This document shows, piece by piece, positions 42,193-51,783 of a stretch of 64,000 nt of DNA. The DNA comes from CAXXOK01 sp963678055 (GTDB taxonomy: Bacteria; Bacillota; Clostridia; Christensenellales; Aristaeellaceae), in assembly GCA_963678055.1 (NCBI GenBank), contig OY782679.1, positions 1,426,001-1,490,000 of the forward strand, given 5' to 3'. The position numbers and the translations under genes were made by a program. The stretch's first letter is position 1. Every line of letters starts with the position of its first letter. The notes below the pieces were generated by a model that saw only the letters and a program-made list of their open reading frames with translations, did not search any database and was not told where the DNA came from.

Positions 42193-44277
42193 ATGTACAG
42201 AACGGAGTATTGCGGTTGTTTCCGCAAGGACCATATCGGGCAGAAAGCCACGGTGTGCGGCTGGGTGTACACGCGGCGCGATATGGGCGGCATCATCTTT
42301 GTGGATGTGCACGACCGGGAAGGTACCTTGCAAACGGTGATCGATAAGTCAAGCATCGACAGCGAAGGCTTTGCCCTGGCAGAGCGGCTGCATAATCAAA
42401 CCGTGGTACAGATTACCGGCACGATTCGTCACCGGGATGAGGAAACCTACAATCCTCTGATTCCCACGGGCGAGGTTGAGCTGGTCGCCGAAAGTCTGTC
42501 CATACTTTCAGAGGCAGACACCCTGCCATTTCCGATTGAAGATTCCGAAACCGTGCGGGAAGAACTGCGGCTTAAGTACCGCTATCTGGATCTGCGGCGC
42601 ACGCACATGCTGCGTAACTTACAACTGCGTGCTAAAATACAGCGCGAAACGGAAACTATACTCACCAATGACGGATTTTTGAATGTCGATACACCCATTT
42701 TGTGCAAATCCACACCGGAGGGCGCGCGTGATTATCTGGTACCCAGCCGGATTCATCCGGGAACTTTCTACGCATTACCGCAAAGCCCGCAAATTTATAA
42801 ACAGCTGCTCATGGTGTCCGGGATTGATAAGTACTATCAGGTCGCCAGGTGCTTTCGAGACGAAGACCTGCGCGCTGATCGTCAGCCGGAGTTTACGCAG
42901 GTTGATTTAGAGTGCAGCTTTGTCCATCAGGAAGATATGCTAACGTATCTTGAAACCATGTTTACGCAAATTTATGAACGGGTGATGGAACGCAAGCTGG
43001 AAAGACCCTTCAAGCGTATAACCTGGCAGGAAGCCATGGATGGTTACGGCAACGATAAACCTGACCTGCGCTTTGATCTGCCGATTGTGGATGTATCGGA
43101 CATCGCCGCACAATCGTCCTTCAGCGTATTTAAGTCGGCCTTACAGGCTGGCGGTGTAGTACGCGCAATCAACGTCAAGGGCGGGGGAAACGTCTTTACG
43201 CGGACAACCATCGAGCAATTGACGAAGTTTGCGATCAACCATGGTGCAAAAGGCATGGCTTGGGTGCTTTGTAAGGACGAATGCGAAATCAACTCCATTT
43301 TGCCCAAGTATTTCAGCGAAGATGCTTGGAAAGCGCTGGAAGCGGCTACGGACTTGCAGGCGGGCGACTTTCTTCTGTTTTGCGCAGATGAGTTGGATGT
43401 GGCCCGCAAAACACTGTCTGCCCTGCGTGTCCGCTGCGCGGAGTTGATGAACTTGATCGACAAACACGCATTTCAGTTTGCACTGGTTACGGATTTCCCG
43501 ATGTTCGAATACAAAAAAGATGAAAAACGCTTCGCCGCCATGCATCATCCCTTTACGATGCCGTTTTTAGAGGATATTGACCTGATGGCCGACGATGCCA
43601 CCAAGGCGCAGGTGCGCTCTCAGGCGTACGATGTGGTCTTGAACGGTATCGAGCTTGGCAGCGGCAGCGTGAGAATACACAGACACGATATTCAAAGCAA
43701 GGTATTCGATGCCCTGGGCTTTTCCAAAGAGGAAGCCAAAGAACGCTTCGGCTTTATGATGGGGGCTTTCCGCTATGGAACGCCGCCGCATGCCGGGTTT
43801 GCCTTTGGGCTGGATCGCTTCTGTATGCTGATGACGGGAGCAAGCTCCGTGCGTGAGGTAATTGCCTTCCCCAAAACCAAGGATGCAAGCTGCCTGATGA
43901 CCGACGCGCCGGATTTTGTTGATGCCAAACAGCTGGAAGAACTGAAACTCGGCGTGAACTCCGCCGATGAACTACGGGAAGAGCACTTGCAGCAAATGAC
44001 GCGGGAGACGGTGCAGAATACAGCGCTTCTTAGCATGCTCAGTCTATCGGATAGCGATGAGCAAGCCTTGGATAAGGACTTCCTTGGCATTGTGGAGTTT
44101 GCCGGTGAGCTGGAAACACTGGAGAAAAAAGCGCCGCCTGTACCGTATGACCCTACACAAAAAAGTGTGAATGTACGGCCGGACAAAGTGGGAGACAGCT
44201 TTAAGGTAGCACAAGTGCTGATGAACGCTAAGACGACGGTCGGCCAATGCATTACTGTACCAAAGACATTTGAGTAG
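42193..44277 (+). CDS. aspS: aspartyl-tRNA synthetase fused to amidotransferase subunit GatC
   Basis: 694 aa, about 100 longer than AspRS. Residues 1-~585 are a bacterial AspRS: OB-fold anticodon domain (VCGWVYTRRDMGG), motif 2 FRDEDLRADRQPEFTQVDLE, GAD insertion domain, and motif 3 GFAFGLDRFCML. From ~600 to 694 the chain reads as a whole GatC: MTRETVQNTALLSMLSL, a helix, then NVRPDKV and the GatC-like end VPKTFE. gatA follows 14 bases later and no separate gatC is in the operon. Product of the pathway: Asp-tRNA-Asn amidated to Asn-tRNA-Asn. At two anticodon-domain positions known to affect Asp/Asn discrimination (His/Leu and Gly/Lys in other AspRSs), this one seems to have Met and Glu, so specificity cannot be read directly. 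GGAGG lies before the ATG at 42193. Confidence 0.93.
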   Translation: MYRTEYCGCFRKDHIGQKATVCGWVYTRRDMGGIIFVDVHDREGTLQTVIDKSSIDSEGFALAERLHNQTVVQITGTIRHRDEETYNPLIPTGEVELVAESLSILSEADTLPFPIEDSETVREELRLKYRYLDLRRTHMLRNLQLRAKIQRETETILTNDGFLNVDTPILCKSTPEGARDYLVPSRIHPGTFYALPQSPQIYKQLLMVSGIDKYYQVARCFRDEDLRADRQPEFTQVDLECSFVHQEDMLTYLETMFTQIYERVMERKLERPFKRITWQEAMDGYGNDKPDLRFDLPIVDVSDIAAQSSFSVFKSALQAGGVVRAINVKGGGNVFTRTTIEQLTKFAINHGAKGMAWVLCKDECEINSILPKYFSEDAWKALEAATDLQAGDFLLFCADELDVARKTLSALRVRCAELMNLIDKHAFQFALVTDFPMFEYKKDEKRFAAMHHPFTMPFLEDIDLMADDATKAQVRSQAYDVVLNGIELGSGSVRIHRHDIQSKVFDALGFSKEEAKERFGFMMGAFRYGTPPHAGFAFGLDRFCMLMTGASSVREVIAFPKTKDASCLMTDAPDFVDAKQLEELKLGVNSADELREEHLQQMTRETVQNTALLSMLSLSDSDEQALDKDFLGIVEFAGELETLEKKAPPVPYDPTQKSVNVRPDKVGDSFKVAQVLMNAKTTVGQCITVPKTFE

Positions 44278-44291
44278 GAGGTGGAAAGCAG

Positions 44292-45800
44292 ATGAAACAA
44301 GCACAGAAGATATGCCAAATGACGGTGAAAGCGCTTGTAGACGCGCTGGAAAGCGGAGACCTGACTTCCACCGCGATTACACAGGCCTGCCTGGACCGTA
44401 TTGCAGAGCTAGATAGCGACATTCATGCGTTTTTAGCAGTGTATACGCAGTCTGCCTTAGCGGAAGCTAAGCTAAGTGACCAGCGGCGCGCGGAAGGGGA
44501 ATTGTTATCAAAGCTTGATGGCATTCCCGTTGCCTTAAAGGACAACATTTTAGTCAAGGACAAGGTTTCCACCTGCGCGTCTCAAATGCTTAAAGACTTT
44601 GTATCGCCGTATGATGCGACCGTGACTGAAAAAATCAAAGCGGCTGGTATGCCGATTCTTGGTAAGTTGAACATGGACGAATATGCGATGGGTTCATCCA
44701 ACGAAAACAGTGCGTTTGGCGTATGCCGTAACCCCTGGGCGCTTCAGCGCGTGCCGGGCGGTTCGTCCGGTGGTGTGGCGGCCGCAGTAGCAGCTGGCAT
44801 GGTGCCGGTTGCACTTGGCAGCGATACGGGCGGCAGCATACGGCAGCCTGCATCGTTTTGCGGCGTAGCCGGTGTAAAACCCGCCTATGGCACCGTGAGC
44901 CGCTATGGGCTGGTGGCGTTTGGCAGCTCGCTGGACCAAATCGGGCCGATCACGAAGATTGCAGAGGATGCCGCGCTGATGATGGAGATCATCAGCGGAT
45001 ACGATACGCACGATGCCACCAGTGATCAAACTATCCCGCTTGATTTCTCGCTGATGCCCGGCGATTCGTTGATCGGGACGACCATCGGAATGCCTGAGGA
45101 ATGCTTTGGTGAAGGCTTATCACCCGCGGTGAACGATGCCATTCAAAAGGCCGTCCAGCAACTAAAAGATTTAGGGGCAACGATCACCACAGTTAGCATC
45201 CCCTCCATCCGCTATGCGCTGTCGGCGTATTATGTGCTTTCCAGCGCGGAAGCATCCAGCAATTTAGCGCGCTTTGACGGCATTCGCTATGGCTACCGCA
45301 CATCACACTATGAATCGCTGGACGAACTGTACCGCAAAAGTCGCGAAGAGGGCTTTGGACTGGAAGTAAAGCGCCGTATCATGCTGGGAACCTTTGCGCT
45401 ATCCAGCGGGTATCAGGATCAGTACTATCTCAAAGCACAGCAGGCGCGTGATTTGCTGCGGCACGAGTATATGGAAGTGCTGCAAAGCTGCGACGCGGTG
45501 CTTACGCCCGTTGCACCAACGGTTGCATTCCGCATTGGTGCTAAAACAGATGATCCCATGGAAATGTACATGGGGGATTTGTACACCGTGACGGCCAATC
45601 TGACCGGCCTGCCAGCGCTGAGCGTGCCCTGCGGGACTACGGTTGATGATGGAGATACGCTTCCGGTCGGCATGAGTTTGCTGGGTGCAAAGAACAGCCT
45701 GCAAAAGCTGCTTTCCATTGCCAATACCTATGAAATACACTGCAAACCCAACGCCGGATTACGGCCCTACGAACAACACAAAGGGGGCAGCGAGCAATGA
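44292..45800 (+). CDS. gatA: Asp-tRNA(Asn)/Glu-tRNA(Gln) amidotransferase subunit A
   Basis: 502-aa amidase-signature glutaminase that delivers ammonia to GatB. The Ser-cisSer-Lys triad is visible: Lys83 (VALKDNI), Ser158 (VPGGSSGG) and Ser182 (GSDTGGSIRQPAS). The remaining blocks (KPAYGTVSRYGLVAFGSSLD) are classical. AGGAGGTGG precedes the ATG. Its stop overlaps gatB by 4 bases. The missing gatC is supplied by the C terminus of the preceding gene. Confidence 0.97.
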   Translation: MKQAQKICQMTVKALVDALESGDLTSTAITQACLDRIAELDSDIHAFLAVYTQSALAEAKLSDQRRAEGELLSKLDGIPVALKDNILVKDKVSTCASQMLKDFVSPYDATVTEKIKAAGMPILGKLNMDEYAMGSSNENSAFGVCRNPWALQRVPGGSSGGVAAAVAAGMVPVALGSDTGGSIRQPASFCGVAGVKPAYGTVSRYGLVAFGSSLDQIGPITKIAEDAALMMEIISGYDTHDATSDQTIPLDFSLMPGDSLIGTTIGMPEECFGEGLSPAVNDAIQKAVQQLKDLGATITTVSIPSIRYALSAYYVLSSAEASSNLARFDGIRYGYRTSHYESLDELYRKSREEGFGLEVKRRIMLGTFALSSGYQDQYYLKAQQARDLLRHEYMEVLQSCDAVLTPVAPTVAFRIGAKTDDPMEMYMGDLYTVTANLTGLPALSVPCGTTVDDGDTLPVGMSLLGAKNSLQKLLSIANTYEIHCKPNAGLRPYEQHKGGSEQ

Positions 45801-47257
45801 GCTGGGAAATGGTCATAGGACTGGAAGCCCATGTGGAACTGCAAACCGAAAGCAAAGTGTTCTGTACGTGCAGGGCGGAGTTCGGTGCCGAGCCGAATAC
45901 CAACGTATGCCCGGTGTGTATGGGCTTGCCCGGTGCATTGCCTGTGTTCAACGAACAGGTACTACATTATGCAGCCAAAGCCGGATTTGCGCTCAACTGC
46001 AATGTGCATCACCGCAGCCGGTTTGACCGGAAAAACTACTTTTATCCCGATCTGCCAAAGGCCTATCAAATCAGCCAGTTTTATCAACCGATTTGTGAAA
46101 ATGGATGGCTGACGGTGCAAACATCAAAGGGAGAAAAGAAAATCGGCATTACGCGCATCCATATTGAGGAGGATGCCGGAAAACTGCTCCATGATGAGGA
46201 GAACGGCACACTGCTGGATATGAACCGCTGCGGCATTCCGCTGATTGAAATCGTATCCGAGCCGGATATGCGCTCTGCTGAGGAGGCGGTCGCCTATCTG
46301 CGCAAAATTCGCGCGATACTTACCTATATTGGGGTCAGTGACTGCCGGATGAACGAAGGCAGTTTGCGCTGCGATGTCAACCTTTCCATTCGGCAGCCGG
46401 GAGAGCCTTTCGGCGTACGCACCGAGATGAAGAACCTGAACTCTTTCCAGAGTGTGGAGCGTGCCATTAAAGCCGAGTTTGATCGGCAAGTGGCGGCCGT
46501 GGAAAGTGACGAGGAGATCGTTCAGGAAACCAGGCGCTACGATCAAAAAACGGGGAAGACCTCCAGCATGCGTCGTAAGGAGAACTCCGCCGACTATCGC
46601 TATTTTCCGGACCCTGATCTGCCGGAAGTTCGGCTGACCGATGCACAAATGGAACAGATCAAAGCGGAAATTCCAGCGCTGCCCGATGCTCGCAGAGACG
46701 CGTATATGTCAAACTATGGTCTTTCTGCCTATGCGGCGGAACAGCTGACCAGCGAACGCTGGCTGGCGGATTACTTTGAACTTGCAGCCGCTGCGGCCAA
46801 GTCAGCCATCAGCGTTGCCAACTTGCTGCAAGGTGAGGTCTTTGCCATCCTGTCCGCCAAGGCAGCCGAAGCTGAGAAAAACGGTGAAGCTGCGGTAGAA
46901 GGCATCGAATCGCTACCGATCTCGCCTGTCAATCTGGCAAAGCTAAGCGATCTATTGGTGGACAGCCGCGTCAACAGCTCAACTGGAAAGAAAATCCTGG
47001 CCGAGATGTTTGTATCCGACTGCGATCCCGAGGCTTACGCAGAAGCCAATTCACTGTTTGCCGTATCAGATGATGCTATGTTGATGGAGGCAGTTAACGC
47101 AGTACTGTTGCAAAACACGGCCATGGTTGAAAGCTACAAAAAGGGCAAAGTCACCGTGGAACGCGCCCTCATGGGTAAGGCTATGGCAGCGACGAAAGGC
47201 AAGGCCGATCCGGAGCGTTTATCAGCGCTTTTACATACCGCGCTAGAGGCGCTGTAA
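45797..47257 (+). CDS. gatB: Asp-tRNA(Asn)/Glu-tRNA(Gln) amidotransferase subunit B
   Basis: 486-aa kinase/transamidase subunit that activates the misacylated aminoacyl-tRNA. Starts with the family block VIGLEAHVELQTESKVFCTC (zinc cysteines), then VCPVCMGLPGALPV, FYPDLPKAYQISQ and HIEEDAGKLLH. The C-terminal helical and YqeY-like domain for tRNA binding is complete (EVFAILSAKAAEAEKNG). It is coupled to gatA by an ATGA overlap and ends the operon; no strong terminator is visible before the asd promoter. Confidence 0.97.
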   Translation: MSWEMVIGLEAHVELQTESKVFCTCRAEFGAEPNTNVCPVCMGLPGALPVFNEQVLHYAAKAGFALNCNVHHRSRFDRKNYFYPDLPKAYQISQFYQPICENGWLTVQTSKGEKKIGITRIHIEEDAGKLLHDEENGTLLDMNRCGIPLIEIVSEPDMRSAEEAVAYLRKIRAILTYIGVSDCRMNEGSLRCDVNLSIRQPGEPFGVRTEMKNLNSFQSVERAIKAEFDRQVAAVESDEEIVQETRRYDQKTGKTSSMRRKENSADYRYFPDPDLPEVRLTDAQMEQIKAEIPALPDARRDAYMSNYGLSAYAAEQLTSERWLADYFELAAAAAKSAISVANLLQGEVFAILSAKAAEAEKNGEAAVEGIESLPISPVNLAKLSDLLVDSRVNSSTGKKILAEMFVSDCDPEAYAEANSLFAVSDDAMLMEAVNAVLLQNTAMVESYKKGKVTVERALMGKAMAATKGKADPERLSALLHTALEAL

Positions 47258-47271
47258 AGCCTTGAGCGTAA

Positions 47272-47300
47272 TTGACAACGTAGGCAGGGCATGCTAAACT
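47272..47300 (+). promoter_or_regulatory. promoter of the asd-dapA-dapB operon
   Basis: TTGACA (47272-47277), 17-base spacer, TAAACT (47295-47300). Start expected near 47307, 27 bases before asd. Confidence 0.65.
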
Positions 47301-47333
47301 CGTGGAACAATCAGGCGAAAGTAGGGGAACGCT

Positions 47334-48401
47334 ATGGTTCGTGTAGGAATTATTGGGGCGACCGGTATGGTAGGGCAGCGCTTTGTGCTGCTACTGAAGG
47401 ATCACCCTTGGTTTCAGGTTACCTGTCTTGCTGCCAGCAAGCGCAGCGCAGGCAAAACGTATCGTGATGTGATGGAAGGCCGCTGGGCATTTTCGACGCC
47501 CATTCCGCAGGCCATCGGAGATATGACTGTGATGGATGCAGCGGATATCCAAGCGATACAACAGAAGGTTGATTTTGTATTTTGTGCCATCGCACTGTCT
47601 AAACCCGAAACCCGCGCGCTGGAAGATGCGTATGCCATGGCGGAAATCCCTGTCATCAGCAACAACAGCGCCTGCCGTGGCTTAGATGATGTGCCGATGC
47701 TGATTCCCGAAATAAACGGCAATCATGCCCAGGCGATTGAAGCCCAGCGAAAACGGCTGGGAACCAAACATGGGTTTATCGCTGTCAAGCCCAATTGCAG
47801 CATTCAAAGCTATGTGCCGGCACTCTGGCCGCTTATGCAGTTTGAGCCGCTTGCGATGAATGTGTGCACCTATCAGGCGATCAGCGGCGCAGGAAAAACC
47901 TTTGAAACCTGGCCGGAAATGATTGATAATATCAATCCGCTGATTCCCGGTGAGGATGAAAAGAGCGAAGTTGAACCGATGAAGATATTCGGTAAGGTAA
48001 AAGATGGGCATATTGCAAGTGCCAGTTTACCTATCATCAGTGCGCAGTGCCTGCGTGTTCCCTGCTCGGATGGCCACCTGGCCGCCGTCAGCGTGAAATT
48101 TAAGCATAAACCGACCATGGAACAGATTCTGGAGTGCTGGAAAACGGCTGTTCCGGCTACCGCCGGGATGGATTTGCCGTCCAGCCCCGCTCAGTTTTTA
48201 AAGTATATGTCCGAACCGGACCGACCGCAAACCCGCCTGGACCGTGATTTTGAAAACGGCATGGGTATTACCATCGGCAGGCTGCGTGAAGACGCCGTTA
48301 TGGATTACAAGTTTGTTTGTCTAAGCCATAACACCGTGCGCGGCGCGGCTGGCGGCGGCGTACTCAGCGCAGAATACCTGCACAAGCTTGGCTATATCTA
48401 G
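47334..48401 (+). CDS. asd: aspartate-semialdehyde dehydrogenase
   Basis: 355 aa; makes aspartate semialdehyde for lysine, threonine and methionine. The NADP motif GIIGATGMVGQRF starts the protein. The catalytic Cys155 lies in VKPNCSIQSY. ISNNSACRGLDDVPMLIPEI and the C-terminal SHNTVRGAAGGG match the archaeal/fungal-type ASADH that many Clostridia have, rather than the shorter E. coli type. Followed by dapA 13 bases on, so it feeds lysine/diaminopimelate synthesis. Confidence 0.94.
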   Translation: MVRVGIIGATGMVGQRFVLLLKDHPWFQVTCLAASKRSAGKTYRDVMEGRWAFSTPIPQAIGDMTVMDAADIQAIQQKVDFVFCAIALSKPETRALEDAYAMAEIPVISNNSACRGLDDVPMLIPEINGNHAQAIEAQRKRLGTKHGFIAVKPNCSIQSYVPALWPLMQFEPLAMNVCTYQAISGAGKTFETWPEMIDNINPLIPGEDEKSEVEPMKIFGKVKDGHIASASLPIISAQCLRVPCSDGHLAAVSVKFKHKPTMEQILECWKTAVPATAGMDLPSSPAQFLKYMSEPDRPQTRLDRDFENGMGITIGRLREDAVMDYKFVCLSHNTVRGAAGGGVLSAEYLHKLGYI

Positions 48402-48414
48402 AGGGAGCGAAACA

Positions 48415-49299
48415 ATGGCTGCAATTTTTCAAGGCAGCGGTGTTGCACTGGTAACACCGTTTCGAGATGGCAAGGTAGATATTGACGCGGTAAAGCGTTT
48501 GGTTGAAATGCAAATCAAAGCGGGAACGGCCGCGATTATCGCCTGCGGTACAACCGGCGAACCGGCCACTATGACGGCTGACGAATGCGAACTGGTTGTC
48601 CGCACCTGCTGTGAAGTGGCGGATGGCCGCTTGCAGATTATCGCAGGAACAGGCAGCAACGATACGCGCCATGTCATTGAAACGGCGAAGCGTTACGAAG
48701 GAATGGGCTGCGCGGCGCAGCTTGTGGTAACGCCGTACTATAATAAGTCTAACCGCGAAGGCCTATACAGGCACTTTATGACCATTGCGGAGAGCACCGA
48801 GCTTCCAATCGTCATCTATAACGTTCCCACCCGTACCGGGATTGATATCCAGCCGGATTTGCTGCATCAACTGGCGCAGTGTGAGAAGTTTGTCGGTGTC
48901 AAGGAATCCAGCTACGACTATCCAACCATTATGGAGAAGTTTGCAGCCGTCAAAGGCACGCAGGTGTCCATGTACTCCGGCAACGATGACATGAACTACG
49001 CGCTGCTGTCCATGGGTGCACAGGGTACGGTGTCCGTAGCAGCGAACTTTATCCCGGACAAGCTGTATGCGATGGTTAACGCGTACCTGCAAGGAGATAC
49101 GGAAAAAGCGCTGGCACTGGAAATGGAACTGATGCCCATCAACCGTGCGCTGTTTAACGAGGTCAATCCCATTCCGTGCAAAGCCGCAATGGAAATTCTG
49201 GGTTTGTGCAGCGGAGAACTCCGCCTGCCGCTTTACGAGATCAGCAGTTCAAACCGTGAAATCCTGATGGATGCGCTCATCGGTCTGGGCCTGGTATAG
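48415..49299 (+). CDS. dapA: 4-hydroxy-tetrahydrodipicolinate synthase
   Basis: 294-aa TIM-barrel aldolase condensing pyruvate with aspartate semialdehyde. The Schiff-base lysine is Lys163 (VGVKESSYD), with Tyr135 in IYNVPTRTG and Thr46-Thr47 in ACGTTGEPATM. The length is standard. GAGGGAG lies 7 bases before the ATG at 48415. It is the first committed step to diaminopimelate for the cell wall. Confidence 0.97.
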   Translation: MAAIFQGSGVALVTPFRDGKVDIDAVKRLVEMQIKAGTAAIIACGTTGEPATMTADECELVVRTCCEVADGRLQIIAGTGSNDTRHVIETAKRYEGMGCAAQLVVTPYYNKSNREGLYRHFMTIAESTELPIVIYNVPTRTGIDIQPDLLHQLAQCEKFVGVKESSYDYPTIMEKFAAVKGTQVSMYSGNDDMNYALLSMGAQGTVSVAANFIPDKLYAMVNAYLQGDTEKALALEMELMPINRALFNEVNPIPCKAAMEILGLCSGELRLPLYEISSSNREILMDALIGLGLV

Positions 49300-49310
49300 A
49301 GGAATACGCT

Positions 49311-50075
49311 ATGAAGATTATCATCAGTGGTGCACTTGGCCGCATGGGCAAAGAACTGACCCAGGCTGCGAAAGCCTCGGCGATCGATATTGTGTGCGGT
49401 GTGGACGCTACACTGCAAGTACAAACGGGCGATTTTCCGCTGGTCCGTACTTACCAGCAGATTCCGGACAAAGCAGATGTGTTGATTGATTTTTCCGTTG
49501 CGGACAACCTGGACGCATTGCTTGACTTTGGACAAAAGTCCGGCACGCCGTTGGTGCTTTGCGTGACCGGGTATACAAAGCAGCAACTGGCGCAGATTAA
49601 AAAAGCAGCGGAAACGCTGCCCATTTTGCAAAGTGCAAATATGAGCTTCGGGGTGCATGTACTGGCTCAACTGGCTGCCATGGCCTCGCATATGCTTGGA
49701 GATGATTTTGATATTGAGATCATTGAAAAGCATCACAACCGTAAGGTGGATAGCCCCAGCGGTACTGCGCTGATGCTGTCTGATGCGATTCGCGAGGATC
49801 GCGATTGGTTATCGCCGGTATTCGGTCGGCATGGGAACATAGGGGAGCGGCACACCAATGAGATCGGCATTCACGCCGTTCGCGGTGGAACCGTATCCGG
49901 CGAGCACGAAGTGGGGTTCTACGGCGACGGAGAAGAAATCATCTTCACACACCGCGCGGAAAACCGTGCATTGTTTGCCAGAGGCGCGCTTCGCGGCGCA
50001 GCGTACCTGATTCACCAACCACCGGGACTCTACAGCCTGAAAGACGCTGTTGCAGACAGCATTAAAAAGGGATGA
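49311..50075 (+). CDS. dapB: 4-hydroxy-tetrahydrodipicolinate reductase
   Basis: 254-aa enzyme reducing the DapA product. The N-terminal nucleotide motif is IISGALGRMGKEL. The conserved block IIEKHHNRKVDSPSGTA carries the catalytic HH and the substrate-binding KxDSPSGTA. The C-terminal barrel ends normally. It follows dapA by 11 bases. Its stop codon lies inside a 14-bp hairpin that ends the operon. Confidence 0.97.
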   Translation: MKIIISGALGRMGKELTQAAKASAIDIVCGVDATLQVQTGDFPLVRTYQQIPDKADVLIDFSVADNLDALLDFGQKSGTPLVLCVTGYTKQQLAQIKKAAETLPILQSANMSFGVHVLAQLAAMASHMLGDDFDIEIIEKHHNRKVDSPSGTALMLSDAIREDRDWLSPVFGRHGNIGERHTNEIGIHAVRGGTVSGEHEVGFYGDGEEIIFTHRAENRALFARGALRGAAYLIHQPPGLYSLKDAVADSIKKG

Positions 50076-50097
50076 AGCGCAATGCTTCATCCCTTTT
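50065..50097. terminator. bidirectional terminator between dapB and RNase J
   Basis: AAAAGGGATGAAGC and GCTTCATCCCTTTT, an uninterrupted 14-bp stem with loop GCAAT. U-rich ends occur in both directions, so it can serve dapB (plus) and the RNase J gene (minus). Confidence 0.85.
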
Positions 50098-50115
50098 CTA
50101 TAGCGTGTAAACTGA

Positions 50116-51783
50116 TTAGGTTTCCATGATAATCGGCAGGATCATCGGATTCCGTTTAATCTTTTCAAAGATATAGCGGTGCAGTTCGTCCTTGATTCGA
50201 TTCTTCATGGTCTGCCACTCGCTGCCATCAAGGCTTGAATAGCTGGCGATGATGAAGCGTGTCAGTTCGCGCGCGTTTTCAATAATGTCTTCGCTTTCGC
50301 GTACATACACAAAGCCGCGGCTGACAATATCCGGGCCGCTGACGAGTTTACCTTCGTCGCGGTTGATAGCCATGACGACGATAATCAGACCATCCTGGCT
50401 CAAGTGCTTGCGGTCACGCAGAACGACATTACCAACATCGCCGATACCCAAACCGTCAACCAGTACGCCGCCAGTGGGCACGATACCGGTAATGGCAAGG
50501 CTATCTTCGCTCATCTCAATCACTTGTCCGCGCTCAGGGATCACAATGTTTTCACTGGGCGTGCCAACGGATTCTGCAAGCTCAGCATGCTGCCAAAGCT
50601 TGGAGTATTCGCCGTGGACAGGGACAAAGTATTTGGGTTTGAGCAGTACATGCAATAGCTTTAGCTCTTCCTGGCAAGCGTGGCCGGAAACGTGCACTTC
50701 GGCAATCTGGCCGTAGATCACGTTGGCGCCGCAGCGGTACAGCTGGTTGATGACGCGCGCAATCGGCTTCTCATTGCCGGGAATGGGACTGGCGGAAATG
50801 ATAACCATGTCCGTTGGCTTAATCTGCAGCTTGCGGTGTTCGCCGTAGGCCATACGTGTCAGGCCTGCCATGGCTTCGCCCTGGCTGCCGGTGGTAATGA
50901 TTAAAATTTCTTCATCGGCGTAATTGTTCAAATCATCAATGTCCACCAGATTCTCTGATGGGATGACAAGCTCGCCGATGGACATAGCCACGCGGGAAAC
51001 GTTAACCATACTACGGCCCACAAAGCAGACCTTGCGACCAAACAGCAAACCGGAATCCACAACCATTTGAACGCGGTGCACATTGCTGGCAAACATCGCC
51101 ACAAACACGCGTCCTTTGGCCAGTTGGAACTGGTCAATGAAGGTCTGGGAAATGCGGGTTTCACTCATGGTGTAGCCTTTGCGTTCAACGTTCGTCGAAT
51201 CGCACATAAAGGCGAGCACGCCTTTTCGGCCGAGCTCTGCGAAGGTGGCAAGATCGGTTACATCGCTCTTGATGGGCGTATAGTCAATCTTAAAGTCACC
51301 GGAAAACACCACGGTACCCGCCGGGCTGGTAATCGCCAGCGATACGGCATCGGCAATGGAGTGGTTGACGTGTACAAACTGTACAGAGAAGCAACCGACC
51401 TGAACAACATCCGGTGCTTTGACAACATTGAGCTGTACACCGGGCAGGCGATGCTCTTTGAGTTTTAAATCAATGAGCGCCAGGGTCAGCTTCGTACCAT
51501 ACAGCGGCACAGGTACTTGTCTAAGCACATAGGGGGTAGCCCCGATGTGGTCCTCGTGTCCGTGCGTAATAAACATGCCGCGAATCTTTTCCCTGTTCTT
51601 AATCAGATACGAAACATCGGGAATAACCAGATCCACACCTAGCATGTCCGCTTCCGGGAATATGGAGCCGCAATCGACGACGATGATATCGTCACCATAT
51701 TCTACGACGGTGATATTTTTACCGAATTCGTCAACGCCGCCGAGTGGGATGATTTTCAGTTTCGTCTGCGCAGCGTCTGTCAT
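50116..51783 (-). CDS. rnj: ribonuclease J
   Basis: 555-aa metallo-beta-lactamase/beta-CASP RNase with endonuclease and 5'-3' exonuclease activity in mRNA decay and rRNA maturation. Metal-binding HGHEDHIG is at residues 74-81 (FITHGHEDHIGATPYV). Further blocks: FSGDFKIDYTPI, CDSTNVERKGYTMSE, SPIPGNEKPI, HVSGHACQEELK and VPVHGEYSKLWQHAELAE. The C-terminal domain is present. The ATG at 51783 is preceded by AAAGGAGGAAA. It has a leader of about 200 bases (see the promoter at 51990). Confidence 0.96.
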   Translation of the reverse strand: MTDAAQTKLKIIPLGGVDEFGKNITVVEYGDDIIVVDCGSIFPEADMLGVDLVIPDVSYLIKNREKIRGMFITHGHEDHIGATPYVLRQVPVPLYGTKLTLALIDLKLKEHRLPGVQLNVVKAPDVVQVGCFSVQFVHVNHSIADAVSLAITSPAGTVVFSGDFKIDYTPIKSDVTDLATFAELGRKGVLAFMCDSTNVERKGYTMSETRISQTFIDQFQLAKGRVFVAMFASNVHRVQMVVDSGLLFGRKVCFVGRSMVNVSRVAMSIGELVIPSENLVDIDDLNNYADEEILIITTGSQGEAMAGLTRMAYGEHRKLQIKPTDMVIISASPIPGNEKPIARVINQLYRCGANVIYGQIAEVHVSGHACQEELKLLHVLLKPKYFVPVHGEYSKLWQHAELAESVGTPSENIVIPERGQVIEMSEDSLAITGIVPTGGVLVDGLGIGDVGNVVLRDRKHLSQDGLIIVVMAINRDEGKLVSGPDIVSRGFVYVRESEDIIENARELTRFIIASYSSLDGSEWQTMKNRIKDELHRYIFEKIKRNPMILPIIMET

